A DNA stretch of 52,905 nt from Anaerolineales bacterium (GTDB taxonomy: Bacteria > Chloroflexota > Anaerolineae > Anaerolineales > Villigracilaceae): assembly GCA_014860745.1 (NCBI GenBank), contig JACZJC010000054.1, positions 1 to 52,905 of the forward strand, read 5' to 3'. Shown in pieces: positions 7,714 to 16,948 of this stretch. Every line of letters starts with the position of its first letter. Position 1 is the first letter of the stretch. The notes beneath the pieces were generated by a model, which saw only the letters and a list, made by a program, of their open reading frames with translations, had not been told where the DNA came from and did not search any database. Made by a program: the position numbers and the translations under genes.

Positions 7714-10194
7714 TTACCTTGCCGAATCGACCATCGGCAGGAAAACGGTACGGTAGAAGGCATCGTGTTCGTCCGGGTGGCTGAACATGATGATGATCAA
7801 GGATGAGCCGCCATTTTCCGCAGCTGCCACATCCACGGGACGCCCATTGGAAGTGGCGAAATATAATTTCCAGGTCAGTCCATTCGCCTGCCGGCTTTCC
7901 GCTTCCACCGGGGCGCCGTCCAAACCGCGATAACCGTACGCGCTGGATGAAAAATAATCCTTCAATTCCTGGACGGTTACAAAAGCTCGGAGAGCAGCCA
8001 CTTGTGTAATATCGAAGGGGGAGGAATAACGAACGAAAAAACCTTCATCGTAATACCAGTCTTCCGGCACCAGAACTGACATTCCAAAAGTGTTTTCCCT
8101 TTTCAATTCGACAGAGGGATCGCCAGAGTAAGGGACAAGGAACTCCACTTCCTGCATTTCATTCAAGCAAGACCGCTCCGGCTCAATGATCGGATTTTCA
8201 AGAAAGTCCAAAGCGACCTGCATGGCGCAGCCGCTCAAGTCGCCAAATGTCGGCACATGTCCCATATTGGGGAATTCGAAGTAGAAGCTGTTCGAGAGAT
8301 TTTCCGCCGCCTGTTTTCCATAGAATGGAGGTGTGGCCGGGTCGAACGCCCCAGCGATGACCAGGCTGGGAATATCGCTGACGACCGCATCCTTCTCACC
8401 CAGGTCTGGGCCGACCGCTCCCCAGAATTTACAAGCGTTGAACATCTCGCCAAAATTCCCATAAAACGGGCGCCAGATGAAAGTCTCCACATCCACCTGT
8501 GTGGAAGTGGCACGGAGTTCGTCCTCGGTAGTGGCAAGGACATGCTCGCGGCACATCATGGAAACGTACAACCCGGGGTTGATCCCGTCGAACGCATACG
8601 GCAGAGCATATTGCGCGGCGATTAACGTGGAGAGATCCTGTTCTTTGACTCTGTAAATCGTCTGTGGCGCTGTGTTGATGAAATAGGAAACTTTCTCCAA
8701 ACCCAATATCACGGATAACAGATAATAGCCATCCACCGTCTCCATGACCGTGCCCATCGGGTAGGCGGATGTGGATAACGTAATGGGACGGGCGTCCAGT
8801 TTCTCCACAAGATCCCAAAAAACATTTTCGAGGTCTGGATAGGCGCGGCTGCATTCCGGGTTTGCAGCGCAGGAGGAAAATAATTTCGACAAGGCAGAAT
8901 CAACCGAGGCTGGATATTCATGTAAAACATTTGTTTCCACGGGAACTACCGAATCTAAAATGGCCGCCCGCACGATTTCAGGGTGGTTTCGCATGGTTAC
9001 AAGTGCGAGCCGCGTTCCATAGGAAGCGCCGAACAGGTTTACTTTTTCGTATCCGAGGACTTTGACAATATCCCGCAGATCTGCCGCCGACTCGACTGTT
9101 GAATAGGAATTCAACTCGATGCCATTTGCGAGCAGGAGTCCATTGCAGGAAAGCAGGGCGTTTTTGTAAACATACTCCCGCGATTCAGGGTCGAGCATTC
9201 CATAAATATCCTGACGGTAGGCCTTATCGAGTTCATCGCATTTCAAGGGAGGGTCGGAAAGACCCGTGCCGCGCTGGTCGAAGGTGACAAAATCACGCTC
9301 GGAAATGAAAGGTTCCACCAGGTATTGATATGCATCCGCGCTCATTTTCACCGCTTCGCCGCCGGGCCCGCCTTGAAGAAATACCACTGGGTCGGGTGCG
9401 GGGTTGCTCCTTGTGCTGTGATAAACGACCACGGCCAAATCTATGGTTTGTGATGGATCGCCCGCCCGGTTTTCAGGAACACTCACAAAGCCGCAAGTCA
9501 CTTTTATCCTGGCGGGAGTCTCAAATTGACAGGGCGCTTCTTCGAAAAGAGGTGTGTAAACAACGGTCGGTTGCGGGGTGGGCAGCTGGGTTGGCAGCGT
9601 GAATGTGCTGGTCGCTGTTATCAGGGATGGCATGGTTGCTGTGGAGATTGAATTTTTCGGCGGAGGTGAAAGAGGTTTTCCAAACGAGCCGTTGAGTATG
9701 ACGATGGCTGCCACGGAGGCGCAGATTAGAACAAACAGGCTTGCCACTGCGGATGCGATAAGGATCTTCCTGTCCCTTTTCTTTTTTGCCGCGAGTGCCT
9801 GCCGTGCCGCATTTTTTTGCGCATCGATTGCGCGGCTATCATCGGTATGTTGTTTTTCTTCGTAGGGGATAAAAGGTGGAGCGGAACGAAACGATTCTTC
9901 AGGTTCACTATCCGCCTGGGGCGGGGTCCATGCCGGGGGAGGAGGAGCAGGCTTGGGCGGGGAAAGAAGCGCAAGTTGTTTCTTCGCGTCAATGTTGTTG
10001 GGGTTAATGGCGAGGACGCGGCGAAAACAATATTCGCGTTGTTCCGAATTGGAAAGGCAGATGCCCAGCAGGTACCATCCCCGCTCCGATTGCGGATATT
10101 CCTTGATGAGTTGCGCGAAAATGGAAGCAGCCTGTTCCCGGTCGCCGGACTGAATGGATGAAATCCCCGCCTGAAGGAGTTCTTGTTCTGACAC
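7714..10194 (-). CDS. Membrane-anchored TPR plus alpha/beta-hydrolase (peptidase S33/TAP-like)
   Basis: An 826-residue protein. Residues 1-75 form about two TPR-like helical repeats. A Pro-rich linker follows, then one membrane segment near residues 143-170 (SAVASLFVLICASVAAIVIL). A Ser/Thr/Pro linker leads into an S33-type alpha/beta hydrolase. That domain has the oxyanion strand VVFLQGGPGG, TFDQRGTGLSD, the nucleophile elbow GASYG, a late IAGAFDPATPP (Asp) and NMGHVPTF (His), so the triad looks complete. The TAP-like C-terminal segment follows, then a ~150-residue extension. Likely topology is cytoplasmic TPR and extracellular hydrolase releasing amino acids or short peptides. The TPR fusion is unusual for S33 enzymes. 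Confidence 0.85.
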   Translation of the reverse strand: MSEQELLQAGISSIQSGDREQAASIFAQLIKEYPQSERGWYLLGICLSNSEQREYCFRRVLAINPNNIDAKKQLALLSPPKPAPPPPAWTPPQADSEPEESFRSAPPFIPYEEKQHTDDSRAIDAQKNAARQALAAKKKRDRKILIASAVASLFVLICASVAAIVILNGSFGKPLSPPPKNSISTATMPSLITATSTFTLPTQLPTPQPTVVYTPLFEEAPCQFETPARIKVTCGFVSVPENRAGDPSQTIDLAVVVYHSTRSNPAPDPVVFLQGGPGGEAVKMSADAYQYLVEPFISERDFVTFDQRGTGLSDPPLKCDELDKAYRQDIYGMLDPESREYVYKNALLSCNGLLLANGIELNSYSTVESAADLRDIVKVLGYEKVNLFGASYGTRLALVTMRNHPEIVRAAILDSVVPVETNVLHEYPASVDSALSKLFSSCAANPECSRAYPDLENVFWDLVEKLDARPITLSTSAYPMGTVMETVDGYYLLSVILGLEKVSYFINTAPQTIYRVKEQDLSTLIAAQYALPYAFDGINPGLYVSMMCREHVLATTEDELRATSTQVDVETFIWRPFYGNFGEMFNACKFWGAVGPDLGEKDAVVSDIPSLVIAGAFDPATPPFYGKQAAENLSNSFYFEFPNMGHVPTFGDLSGCAMQVALDFLENPIIEPERSCLNEMQEVEFLVPYSGDPSVELKRENTFGMSVLVPEDWYYDEGFFVRYSSPFDITQVAALRAFVTVQELKDYFSSSAYGYRGLDGAPVEAESRQANGLTWKLYFATSNGRPVDVAAAENGGSSLIIIMFSHPDEHDAFYRTVFLPMVDSAR

Positions 10195-10213
10195 GAATCT
10201 GTCCTTAATAAAA

Positions 10214-10239
10214 ATAGAGCCGATGACTCTCGGCTCTAT
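10214..10239 (-). terminator. Rho-independent terminator of trxA
   Basis: A 9-bp stem (ATAGAGCCG / CGGCTCTAT) is followed on the minus strand by TTTTTATT, 19 bases past the trxA stop codon. Confidence 0.8.
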
Positions 10240-10257
10240 TATACAACGGACTTGAAA

Positions 10258-10581
10258 TTACACGTGCGGCGTGACTTTGGCTGCCAGTTTTTCCTTCGGT
10301 TGGAAGCCGGTCATGCGTTCCTTGATCTGGCCGCTTTTGAAGAGCATCAAGGTGGGGATGCCCATCACGCCATACTGCATCATGATGTTCGGGTTCTGGT
10401 CTGCATCGAGTTTGACCACCTTGACCTTGCCTTCCCATTCGCCGGCAAGCTGCTTTACGATGGGATCGATCATTTTGCAGGGCTGGCACCAGGCGGCTGT
10501 GAAATCCACAAGAACGGGCAGTTCTGCGCTGATAACTTCCTCTTGAAAATCTTTTTCGGTTACGTATTTTACTTCTGTCAT
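10258..10581 (-). CDS. trxA: Thioredoxin with a WCQPC active site
   Basis: A 107-residue single thioredoxin domain of normal length. It has the expected VLVDFTAAW strand, active-site helix, cis-proline loop (GIPTLMLFKSG) and C-terminal helix, and no signal peptide, so it is a cytosolic dithiol reductant. The redox motif is C-Q-P-C rather than the usual C-G-P-C; the dipeptide between the cysteines tunes redox potential. A GGAGG site precedes the ATG, and a terminator follows, so it is monocistronic. Confidence 0.92.
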   Translation of the reverse strand: MTEVKYVTEKDFQEEVISAELPVLVDFTAAWCQPCKMIDPIVKQLAGEWEGKVKVVKLDADQNPNIMMQYGVMGIPTLMLFKSGQIKERMTGFQPKEKLAAKVTPHV

Positions 10582-10627
10582 TTATGCCTCCACGAACATG
10601 GATGCGGCGTTATCTGTCTTTATTACG

Positions 10628-10656
10628 TTGACGGGTGTATTCTGCCATGATAGAAT
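10628..10656 (+). promoter_or_regulatory. Promoter of tRNA-Lys
   Basis: TTGACG (10628-10633) and TAGAAT (10651-10656) are separated by exactly 17 bases, ending 18 bases before the tRNA. Confidence 0.65.
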
Positions 10657-10674
10657 GCAATCCGCTTTAGGTAT

Positions 10675-10746
10675 GGGCGCGTAGCTCAATGGCAGAGCAG
10701 CGGCCTTTTAAGCCGTTTGTTGAGGGTTCGATCCCCTCCGCGCTCA
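10675..10746 (+). tRNA. tRNA-Lys (anticodon TTT)
   Basis: A full cloverleaf can be drawn. The acceptor stem is GGGCGCG with CGCGCTC (one G-U pair); the D stem is GCTC/GAGC; the anticodon stem GCGGC/GCCGT has loop CTTTTAA; the T stem GAGGG/CCCTC has loop TTCGATC. The discriminator is A, and the CCA end is not encoded. It has its own promoter and terminator. Confidence 0.95.
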
Positions 10747-10752
10747 CAAAAG

Positions 10753-10776
10753 TCCTCCGTGTTGGAGGATTTTTTT
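10753..10776 (+). terminator. Terminator of tRNA-Lys
   Basis: Stem TCCTCC / GGAGGA followed by seven T, directly after the tRNA. Confidence 0.8.
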
Positions 10777-10817
10777 GTTGCTTCTATTCGCACATTTATC
10801 TTGTCATCCTTTCGGGA

Positions 10818-11828
10818 TTATTTATCGCCCTCTTCCTCTTCTTCCAACTCGTCGATCTCATCTAAATCTTCGAGATCATCCTCGTCCAATGACAGGAGAT
10901 CGAATTTATCGAGTTCTTCGTTGAAATCTAGGTTTTCGAGGGCATCTTCAAGGAATTCAACAAGGTCTTCGTCTTCGGTTTGCTCGATCAAGTTGACGAT
11001 ATAGATACGTGCATCCTCACCGCCGATCTGTGAAAGGGACCAGATGGCCGCAGAGACGACATCGTCATCCTCTTCTTCGTCTTCGAGCATTTGGAGCAGG
11101 ATTGGGCCTGCTTCCTGGATGGCAAGTTCGCCGGCGGCCTCGGCGGCAGCAAAACGGATGCGCGGGTCGTCTTCCAGCAGTTTGCTGACGACATCGTCGT
11201 TCCATTGATTATCGTGGGAGCGTCCCATGGCGCGCAGGGCGCTGGCCACCCAGCCGGCTTCTTCGCGGTGGAAGGCAGTTTCGATGATGTTGACCATTTC
11301 ATCACGCGAAGAATAGCCGAGCGCCTCAAGCGCGCGTTTTCGCAGGGCGGGGTTGTCTTCGCTGCGGATGACCGCGATCAACGCGTCTTCGACCTGGGAT
11401 TTTTTGTCCTCGTCGAGTTCTTCCAATTCGCCAAGCAGCACGAATTCACCGAGCAGGTTCGCCGCTTCCATGCGTGGCGCGAGGTCTGCGTCGTTGAGGA
11501 ACACTTCCACCAATTGGCTGACAAGCTTCGGGTCGTTCGATTCGGCGAGCAGCGCAATGGCGCGCGCGCGGACTTCTCCATCTGAGTCGTACAATAGGGC
11601 CTTGCCGATCTCCTCGTAGGAAACGAGGGTGTCTGAGTTGAGGTGAGATACAAGCTCGTCGAGCAGGAGCAGTTTTCGGTTGGGTTTGACGCTGGGCCAC
11701 ACATCCATAAAAAGCTGCAGGGATTTTGGATCCAGGTCGGAGTAGTGCGAAAGGTGATGGTGCGGAATATCCTTTTTTGAGTCCAGCAAATGATCGAGGA
11801 CTGATTGAAAGGAGATTGTTTCGGCCAT
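10818..11828 (-). CDS. HEAT-repeat protein with acidic C-terminus
   Basis: A 336-residue cytosolic protein built of tandem HEAT/PBS-lyase-like helical repeats (for example SEDNPALRKRALEALGYSSR and EDDPRIRFAAAEAAGELAI), ending in a strongly Asp/Glu-rich tail. Such solenoids are protein-binding scaffolds. The ATG at 11828 is chosen because it follows the upstream stop by two bases and begins a sensible N-terminus (MAETISFQSV). The two-base gap to the site-2 protease gene implies a shared transcript, perhaps an adaptor for that protease; this is inference. Confidence 0.85.
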   Translation of the reverse strand: MAETISFQSVLDHLLDSKKDIPHHHLSHYSDLDPKSLQLFMDVWPSVKPNRKLLLLDELVSHLNSDTLVSYEEIGKALLYDSDGEVRARAIALLAESNDPKLVSQLVEVFLNDADLAPRMEAANLLGEFVLLGELEELDEDKKSQVEDALIAVIRSEDNPALRKRALEALGYSSRDEMVNIIETAFHREEAGWVASALRAMGRSHDNQWNDDVVSKLLEDDPRIRFAAAEAAGELAIQEAGPILLQMLEDEEEDDDVVSAAIWSLSQIGGEDARIYIVNLIEQTEDEDLVEFLEDALENLDFNEELDKFDLLSLDEDDLEDLDEIDELEEEEEGDK

Positions 11829-11830
11829 AG

Positions 11831-12949
11831 TTAAGGAATGGGGATTTGAGCAGGGTTGACGAAATCCATCACATTGACGAACAGCATCAAGGTGATGAGC
11901 AGAAGCATGGCAATGCCGTTCACGGCATTCTCCCATTGCGCGGGGATGCGTTTGTGGAAGAGGATTTCAGGAAGGGTGAAAAGGATGCGGCCGCCATCAA
12001 GCGCGGGGATGGGAAAGAGATTAAGCACACCGAGCGATATGCTGAGAACACCGATCAGGTTCAAGGTCCAGTTCGTGGGGCGTGTGTTGGTGGCTGCGCC
12101 TGATGTTTGGGCGGCGGCAACTTCCTGGCGGCTGGTGACATCCTCCTCCACGGCCACATCGAACATATCAAAGATACCCTTGAAGCCGATGAAGCGTGCA
12201 TCTTCAGGAGCGATCACACCCTGAATCAGCGCAACGGGGAGATAGACGATGGTGGCGGCTTGCAAACCTGTGATCGCAAACCCGCCGCCGACACTTTCCA
12301 CAAAGGTTGCAGGGCGGGTTGGATACCCAAGCCCAACCCCCAGCGCGCCTTCGCTTTTCATTCTGCTGGAAAGCGGCGTGGCGATGACGGTGACCTCTTC
12401 CCCGTTCCGGTCGATCAATAGCTCCACGGGTTTGTCGAGGTTGGCCTGAATAATATCAATGGCTGCCTGCACTTCGATAACTTTTTCACCATTAATCGCA
12501 AGCAAAATATCTCCCGATTGAATATCCGCTGCCTGCGCCGGCGAATTCTCGGAAACCGAATCGATCTTGATCGAACCCGGCACGGGGATTCCTTCGGAGG
12601 CGATCAGAAAAGAAAAAACGATCACAGCCGTAATGAGATTCATCAGCGGGCCGGCAAACAACACCACTAAACGCTTCCATGGGTTTGCGGATGCCAACCC
12701 ACCGGGCACCGTCGGGTCATTCTCTCCTTTGGGGCGAATGAATCCGCCCAGCGGCAGGGCATGGAGTGTAAATTCAGTTCCCTGCCATGTGAAAAGCGTG
12801 GCAAGTTTATACGAAGGCAGGCCAAAACCGAACTCCTCCACCTCCACCTTTGCCCAGCGCGCCGCAATAAAATGCCCTAATTCGTGCACAAAGATCATCC
12901 CGCCCAATACGAGGATGAAAATAATCAACGTTACAAAACCAGATACCAT
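11831..12949 (-). CDS. M50 family site-2 metalloprotease (RseP-like)
   Basis: A 372-residue polytopic membrane protease. The first transmembrane helix carries the zinc-binding HELGH motif (FVHELGHFIAARWAKVEVEE). A PDZ domain follows (about residues 130-210, with AAIDIIQANLDKPVELLIDR). The second catalytic motif, NLFPIPALDGGRILF, supplies the Asp ligand. Such enzymes cut membrane-spanning anti-sigma factors or remnant signal peptides. Only one PDZ domain is seen, versus two in E. coli RseP, as is common outside proteobacteria. It is coupled to the HEAT protein. An ECF sigma factor occurs 27 kb away, but no anti-sigma gene is visible. Confidence 0.93.
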   Translation of the reverse strand: MVSGFVTLIIFILVLGGMIFVHELGHFIAARWAKVEVEEFGFGLPSYKLATLFTWQGTEFTLHALPLGGFIRPKGENDPTVPGGLASANPWKRLVVLFAGPLMNLITAVIVFSFLIASEGIPVPGSIKIDSVSENSPAQAADIQSGDILLAINGEKVIEVQAAIDIIQANLDKPVELLIDRNGEEVTVIATPLSSRMKSEGALGVGLGYPTRPATFVESVGGGFAITGLQAATIVYLPVALIQGVIAPEDARFIGFKGIFDMFDVAVEEDVTSRQEVAAAQTSGAATNTRPTNWTLNLIGVLSISLGVLNLFPIPALDGGRILFTLPEILFHKRIPAQWENAVNGIAMLLLITLMLFVNVMDFVNPAQIPIP

Positions 12950-13135
12950 TTTTAATTCCTTAGTCTAAGTTGAACGACGACGGAGATTATATCTTCAAAT
13001 GGATGTGACATCGTTAAAGATTTATTAGATAAAACACCCCGCTTCATTCCTAAACGAGGCTTGATTCCGTTTCCCCTACGGGGACGATGTCGAAAGGCAT
13101 TTTCTCCCCGCCGGAAAGCGCCCCGCACCCAAAAC

Positions 13136-14110
13136 TCAAACCAACTTTGCCTCCCCGCCTACTCCTGCCACAAGCACATTGCCGACACCGGGAAGTTCCC
13201 TTAATCGTTTCTCCACTTCTTTGGCGGTCTCCCCCAAACACAACACATGGACATTCGGCCCTGCATCCACTGTGTAACCGACCGGCAGCCCGCCCGCGCG
13301 CCACTGGCGCACCTGGTGGAAGATTTCCACAGTGGTTGATTGCCAGTACATCAGCGGTGGAATGGAAGTCATCATCACGGAATGCATCATGTCCGAGTCG
13401 TGTTCGATGATGTTTGCAAAAGCCTCAAAATCCTTTTTGAGAATTGCATCGCGGCACGCGTCCAGTCGGCGGGGCGCATCTGCCACCCGTGCTTTTTGCA
13501 AAGGGCTTGTCCCTGCAATGGCGTGGCCTTCGGTCGAGCCCGTTTTTTTGTGAGATGAACTCACAATGGCAACGCAATCCACCAAATCCCAATGGTCAGC
13601 AGGTGCGATAGAGAAGGCGTAGGAGTCTGCTTCATTTTGTCCCATTTGCCATTCGACGAACCCAGCCGGTATGGAGCGGGAGGCGGAACCCGATCCGCGC
13701 CTCGCAAGGACGGAAAGTTCCTGCTCGCTGAGCTCCAATCCTGCCGCCTTCGATGAAGCCAATGCCAATGCCGCAAACGCCGCCGCAGACGAGGCAATCC
13801 CTGCCCCGGCAGGAAAATTATTCTCGCTCATCACTTCGGCATTCATCTTGATTCCCGCCTTTTCGCGAACCAGGTCCAGGATGTACGAAACGCGCTCCAA
13901 CCCCCTACCGACGATCTCACGCCCGTTGATGATGAGTTCGTCGAATGGCAGCGACGGCTGAAAACTGACCGTCGTCCGTGTGAAGAGTCCATCCAGGTTC
14001 ATCGAGATGGAACCGTTGTCTGGAAGGCGGAGAGCATTGTTACGGTTTCCCCAGTACTTGATGAAAGCAATATTAGGATTCGCTTGGGCAGTGGCAGAAG
14101 AGGGTTTCAT
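13136..14110 (-). CDS. mvaD: Diphosphomevalonate (or phosphomevalonate) decarboxylase
   Basis: A 324-residue GHMP-fold enzyme. Motifs seen are the N-terminal ANPNIAFIKYWGNRN, LPDNGSISMNLD, the phosphate loop NFPAGAGIASSAAAFAALA, GSGSASRSIPAGFVEW, and a C-terminal TVDAGPNVHVL carrying the catalytic-type Asp. It makes isopentenyl (di)phosphate in the mevalonate route. The ATG at 14110 is chosen over ATG 14197 because it begins the conserved N-terminus (MKPSSATAQ). In some Chloroflexota, members of this family decarboxylate phosphomevalonate instead, with isopentenyl phosphate kinase; sequence alone does not decide here. Fragments of this gene's 5' end recur elsewhere in the window. Confidence 0.9.
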   Translation of the reverse strand: MKPSSATAQANPNIAFIKYWGNRNNALRLPDNGSISMNLDGLFTRTTVSFQPSLPFDELIINGREIVGRGLERVSYILDLVREKAGIKMNAEVMSENNFPAGAGIASSAAAFAALALASSKAAGLELSEQELSVLARRGSGSASRSIPAGFVEWQMGQNEADSYAFSIAPADHWDLVDCVAIVSSSHKKTGSTEGHAIAGTSPLQKARVADAPRRLDACRDAILKKDFEAFANIIEHDSDMMHSVMMTSIPPLMYWQSTTVEIFHQVRQWRAGGLPVGYTVDAGPNVHVLCLGETAKEVEKRLRELPGVGNVLVAGVGGEAKLV

Positions 14111-14245
14111 GGCAATTTCTCGTTGGAAATAAGCGGTTTTCAGGGTGATTTTACGCAAAATAACGGGTGTCGCTTGCACTAACATGACAGGCTTCATGTT
14201 TTGGGGAATAAATCAAGTTTACCATGTTGAAATTCCGTAAAAAAA
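14111..14245 (-). promoter_or_regulatory. Upstream region of mvaD, duplicated at 34780-34910
   Basis: The ~130 bases before the mvaD start align closely with 34780-34910, sharing stretches such as GGCTTCATGTTTT and TACCATGTTGAAAT. The region must contain the mvaD promoter, but no box is clear enough to place. Confidence 0.6.
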
Positions 14246-14321
14246 CACTAGCAGCAGAAATGGGTATGCTTTCATCCCTATAATGCTCAGGAATTCGATT
14301 TTGATAAACCTGCAAAAATAC

Positions 14322-16847
14322 TTAAGCAGAGAAACGTGCAAGCACGGTTTCCATCGGTTCGGCTTTAATATCTCCAAAATCGAGCCTAAGGTTGATTTTG
14401 GATTTCAACTCCTCCGCGCGTTGCTTGGCGGAGTCTGTGCTGGCGGAATGACCCATCGCAGGCAGCATCAATTCCGCCGCCTTTTCAATCTCATCCCGAT
14501 GAATGAAACAACCCGCCAGTTCCAGCGCGGCATCAATGGCTTGCGGCAACACTTGCACTTCCAAAGAGATTTTGATGGCTTGCTTCAACAATCGTTCCGC
14601 TTCGATCCAATCTTCGGAAGCGATGGCAACCTTCCCCAAATGAATCAGCGTCGCGGCAATATCCCAGCGCAAGCCCAGAGTATTGAATATCGTGAGGCTT
14701 TTTTCAAGTCTTTCTTTGGCGGAAAGCAAATCCCCTTTTTGAAATGCCAAAACTCCCATCTGACCATAGATGGTTCCCATGCTCCAGCGGTCGTGGATCT
14801 GAGAACTGAGCGCGAGGCTTTCCTGCAAATAACTGTCTGCGTCATCCAACTTGCCAAGTTGAATGGCAATCGGGGTGAGATTGTTAAGCGCAAATGCAAT
14901 CCCAGACATGTTTCCCAGTTCCCGCCATATTAATAATCCCGCTTGCATCTGCTCGTAGGCATACTCAAAGTTGCCTTCCTGTGCGGCGTTAAATCCCTGG
15001 TTGAGATGCCCAAGCGCAATTGACCAAAGATCATTGACGCGCATGGCAATCTGCACCCCTTCATCAAGCAGTGCGCTCGCAAGCGAAAAATCTCCCATCA
15101 TCGAAACTGTCTTGCCGTAAACAATCAATGCCTGCGACAGGAATTTTGTTTCTTCCACGCTTCGCAGAATTTCAATGCTTTCCTCAATCATGGCGCGGGC
15201 TTCAACATGCTTACCTGACCGCCCTAGAAAACTGGCGCAGGCCAATAGGGCTTTGCCCATGTATTTTTTCTTTTCATAGGTATGGGCTTCCCCCCGAAGA
15301 GCTTGGAGCAGCGCGCTCGTCTGCTCAATCCCATCCTGAAACCAGCCGTGGACGGCATACACCGTCCAATACATATCCAACGCCTGATCCATCAGGGCGT
15401 ACATCTTTTGCTTAAGCGCGTGCTCCCACGCAATGCGAAGATTTCCAAATTCATCGAACAATTCGCGCAAGCGTTTCGACTCATTTCCGCCAAAAAGCGC
15501 GGTTTCACTTTGACGCAGGAGGGTCAAATAGTATTCGCTGTGCCTATCGCGTAAAACGGCTTCGTCTTTCAGATAATCCTTTGCATACTGACGGATGACT
15601 TCGTGCAGATCAAAGCGCCTATTGGATGAACGCCGCAGCAGTGATTTGGATACCAGACTCGATAACACGCCTCTCTTCGCGCCGACAACTGATTCAGCTG
15701 CCTCGCGGCTGAATCCACCCTGAAAGATGGTCAGGCGGCTCAATGCAACTTGTTCAGGTTTGGCAAGCCGCTTCCACGAGTGTTCAAAAACAGCGCGCAG
15801 ACTGCGATGCCGTTCAGGCACATCCCGCAATGTGGATGAGAGAAAATCGAACCCGCGCTCGATCTCGTCTGCAATTTCCCCACAAGAAAGCACATTGACC
15901 CACGCCGCGGCGAGTTCGATGGCAAGTGGCATTCCATCCACCCGCTGGCAGATGCGGATGGCGGCTTCCCGTTCCTTGTCGATCAACTTCAGGTCAGGGC
16001 AGATGCGCCGCGCATGAGACTCGAAGAGTTGCAAGGCTCCATATATTGCCATTCCTTCATCCGCATTGGGCGGGACGGAAAGCCCGCTGAGTTCAAGCGT
16101 CCATTCGCCTTGCAGGTTGAGCCGCTCGCGCGACGTGACAAGGAATTTCAGTTTGGGCGCATGTTGCAAAAATTCTGAAAGCAAAGGAGCGCCGTCTATG
16201 ATGTGCTCAAAATTATCGAGAACCAGCAGGGTGTTTTTCTCGCGCAAATATTCCAGCAGACGAGGTTTGAGTTCGTCGGCACCCCCAGTGGGAATGTTCA
16301 GGACAGACGCAATGGCAGGCAGGATCGAATCGCTTGTGTTGATTGCGGCGAGTTGAATGAAGTAGACGTGTCCGTCAAAAAGCGCGCGCTGGGCATGAGA
16401 GACTTCCATTGCAAGGCGGGTCTTGCCGATGCCGCCCACACCAAGAATGGTGATGAGGCGGTAGTGCGGCTCTGTCAACATGCGCGTGAGGGTCTCGATC
16501 TCATCTCTGCGCCCAATGAAAGGCGAAGGGGAGACGGGAATATTTGACAGCGGGGAAAATGATTCAGAAAGGGCAGACCAGTTTTCGGGTCGGGCTGAGG
16601 CGTTTTTTAGTCCCAGGGAACTGCCTTCGCCGCGCGCGATCTTGAGGAACAGAGTCTGCTCTTCGGGTGGAATTTCCAAATGAGTTGCAAGCAGTTCTGC
16701 GACCTGACGCGACGGACGGCGTTCATCGTTTTCGATTTTGCGAATGGCGGAAACCGAACAGCCGACAAGATTTGCCAACGCTTCTTGCGTGAGGTCGAGC
16801 CTTTTGCGGCGGGTTTTGAGCCATGTTCCGAAAGTGTCTGCGTTCAT
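14322..16847 (-). CDS. XRE-HTH / NB-ATPase / TPR regulator (STAND type), copy 1
   Basis: An 841-residue signal-transduction ATPase. Residues 1-65 are an XRE-type helix-turn-helix (LDLTQEALANLVGCSVSAIR). An NB-ARC-like NTPase domain follows, with Walker A GVGGIGKTR, Walker B LLVLDNFEH and sensor LVTSRERL. A winged-helix segment contains DLHEVIRQYA. The last ~400 residues are TPR-like helical repeats. Family members are thought to switch by ATP-driven oligomerisation on ligand binding. I chose ATG 16847: the HTH begins just after it and a TACAAT box ends only eight bases upstream, so the transcript may be leaderless. It is divergent from the cupin/CPBP genes, which it may control. Confidence 0.85.
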   Translation of the reverse strand: MNADTFGTWLKTRRKRLDLTQEALANLVGCSVSAIRKIENDERRPSRQVAELLATHLEIPPEEQTLFLKIARGEGSSLGLKNASARPENWSALSESFSPLSNIPVSPSPFIGRRDEIETLTRMLTEPHYRLITILGVGGIGKTRLAMEVSHAQRALFDGHVYFIQLAAINTSDSILPAIASVLNIPTGGADELKPRLLEYLREKNTLLVLDNFEHIIDGAPLLSEFLQHAPKLKFLVTSRERLNLQGEWTLELSGLSVPPNADEGMAIYGALQLFESHARRICPDLKLIDKEREAAIRICQRVDGMPLAIELAAAWVNVLSCGEIADEIERGFDFLSSTLRDVPERHRSLRAVFEHSWKRLAKPEQVALSRLTIFQGGFSREAAESVVGAKRGVLSSLVSKSLLRRSSNRRFDLHEVIRQYAKDYLKDEAVLRDRHSEYYLTLLRQSETALFGGNESKRLRELFDEFGNLRIAWEHALKQKMYALMDQALDMYWTVYAVHGWFQDGIEQTSALLQALRGEAHTYEKKKYMGKALLACASFLGRSGKHVEARAMIEESIEILRSVEETKFLSQALIVYGKTVSMMGDFSLASALLDEGVQIAMRVNDLWSIALGHLNQGFNAAQEGNFEYAYEQMQAGLLIWRELGNMSGIAFALNNLTPIAIQLGKLDDADSYLQESLALSSQIHDRWSMGTIYGQMGVLAFQKGDLLSAKERLEKSLTIFNTLGLRWDIAATLIHLGKVAIASEDWIEAERLLKQAIKISLEVQVLPQAIDAALELAGCFIHRDEIEKAAELMLPAMGHSASTDSAKQRAEELKSKINLRLDFGDIKAEPMETVLARFSA

Positions 16848-16855
16848 CGCGCGGG

Positions 16856-16887
16856 ATTGTATCAGGCTTGTGTCACTTTTTGTGTCG
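16856..16887 (-). promoter_or_regulatory. Promoter -10 box and operator-like palindrome of regulator copy 1
   Basis: On the minus strand TACAAT (16861-16856) precedes the start codon by eight bases. Just upstream, TGTCAC-TTTTT-GTGTCG (16871-16887, plus strand) is a near-perfect inverted repeat in the -35 region. The same element, perfect, precedes regulator copy 2 at 23060. It lies in the divergent region shared with the cupin gene. Confidence 0.5.
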
Positions 16888-16948
16888 GTGAGCGCCACCC
16901 AAAGATGGGATGCGAAGCGTATGATGCCGCCACCAAAAGGAGCCGACG

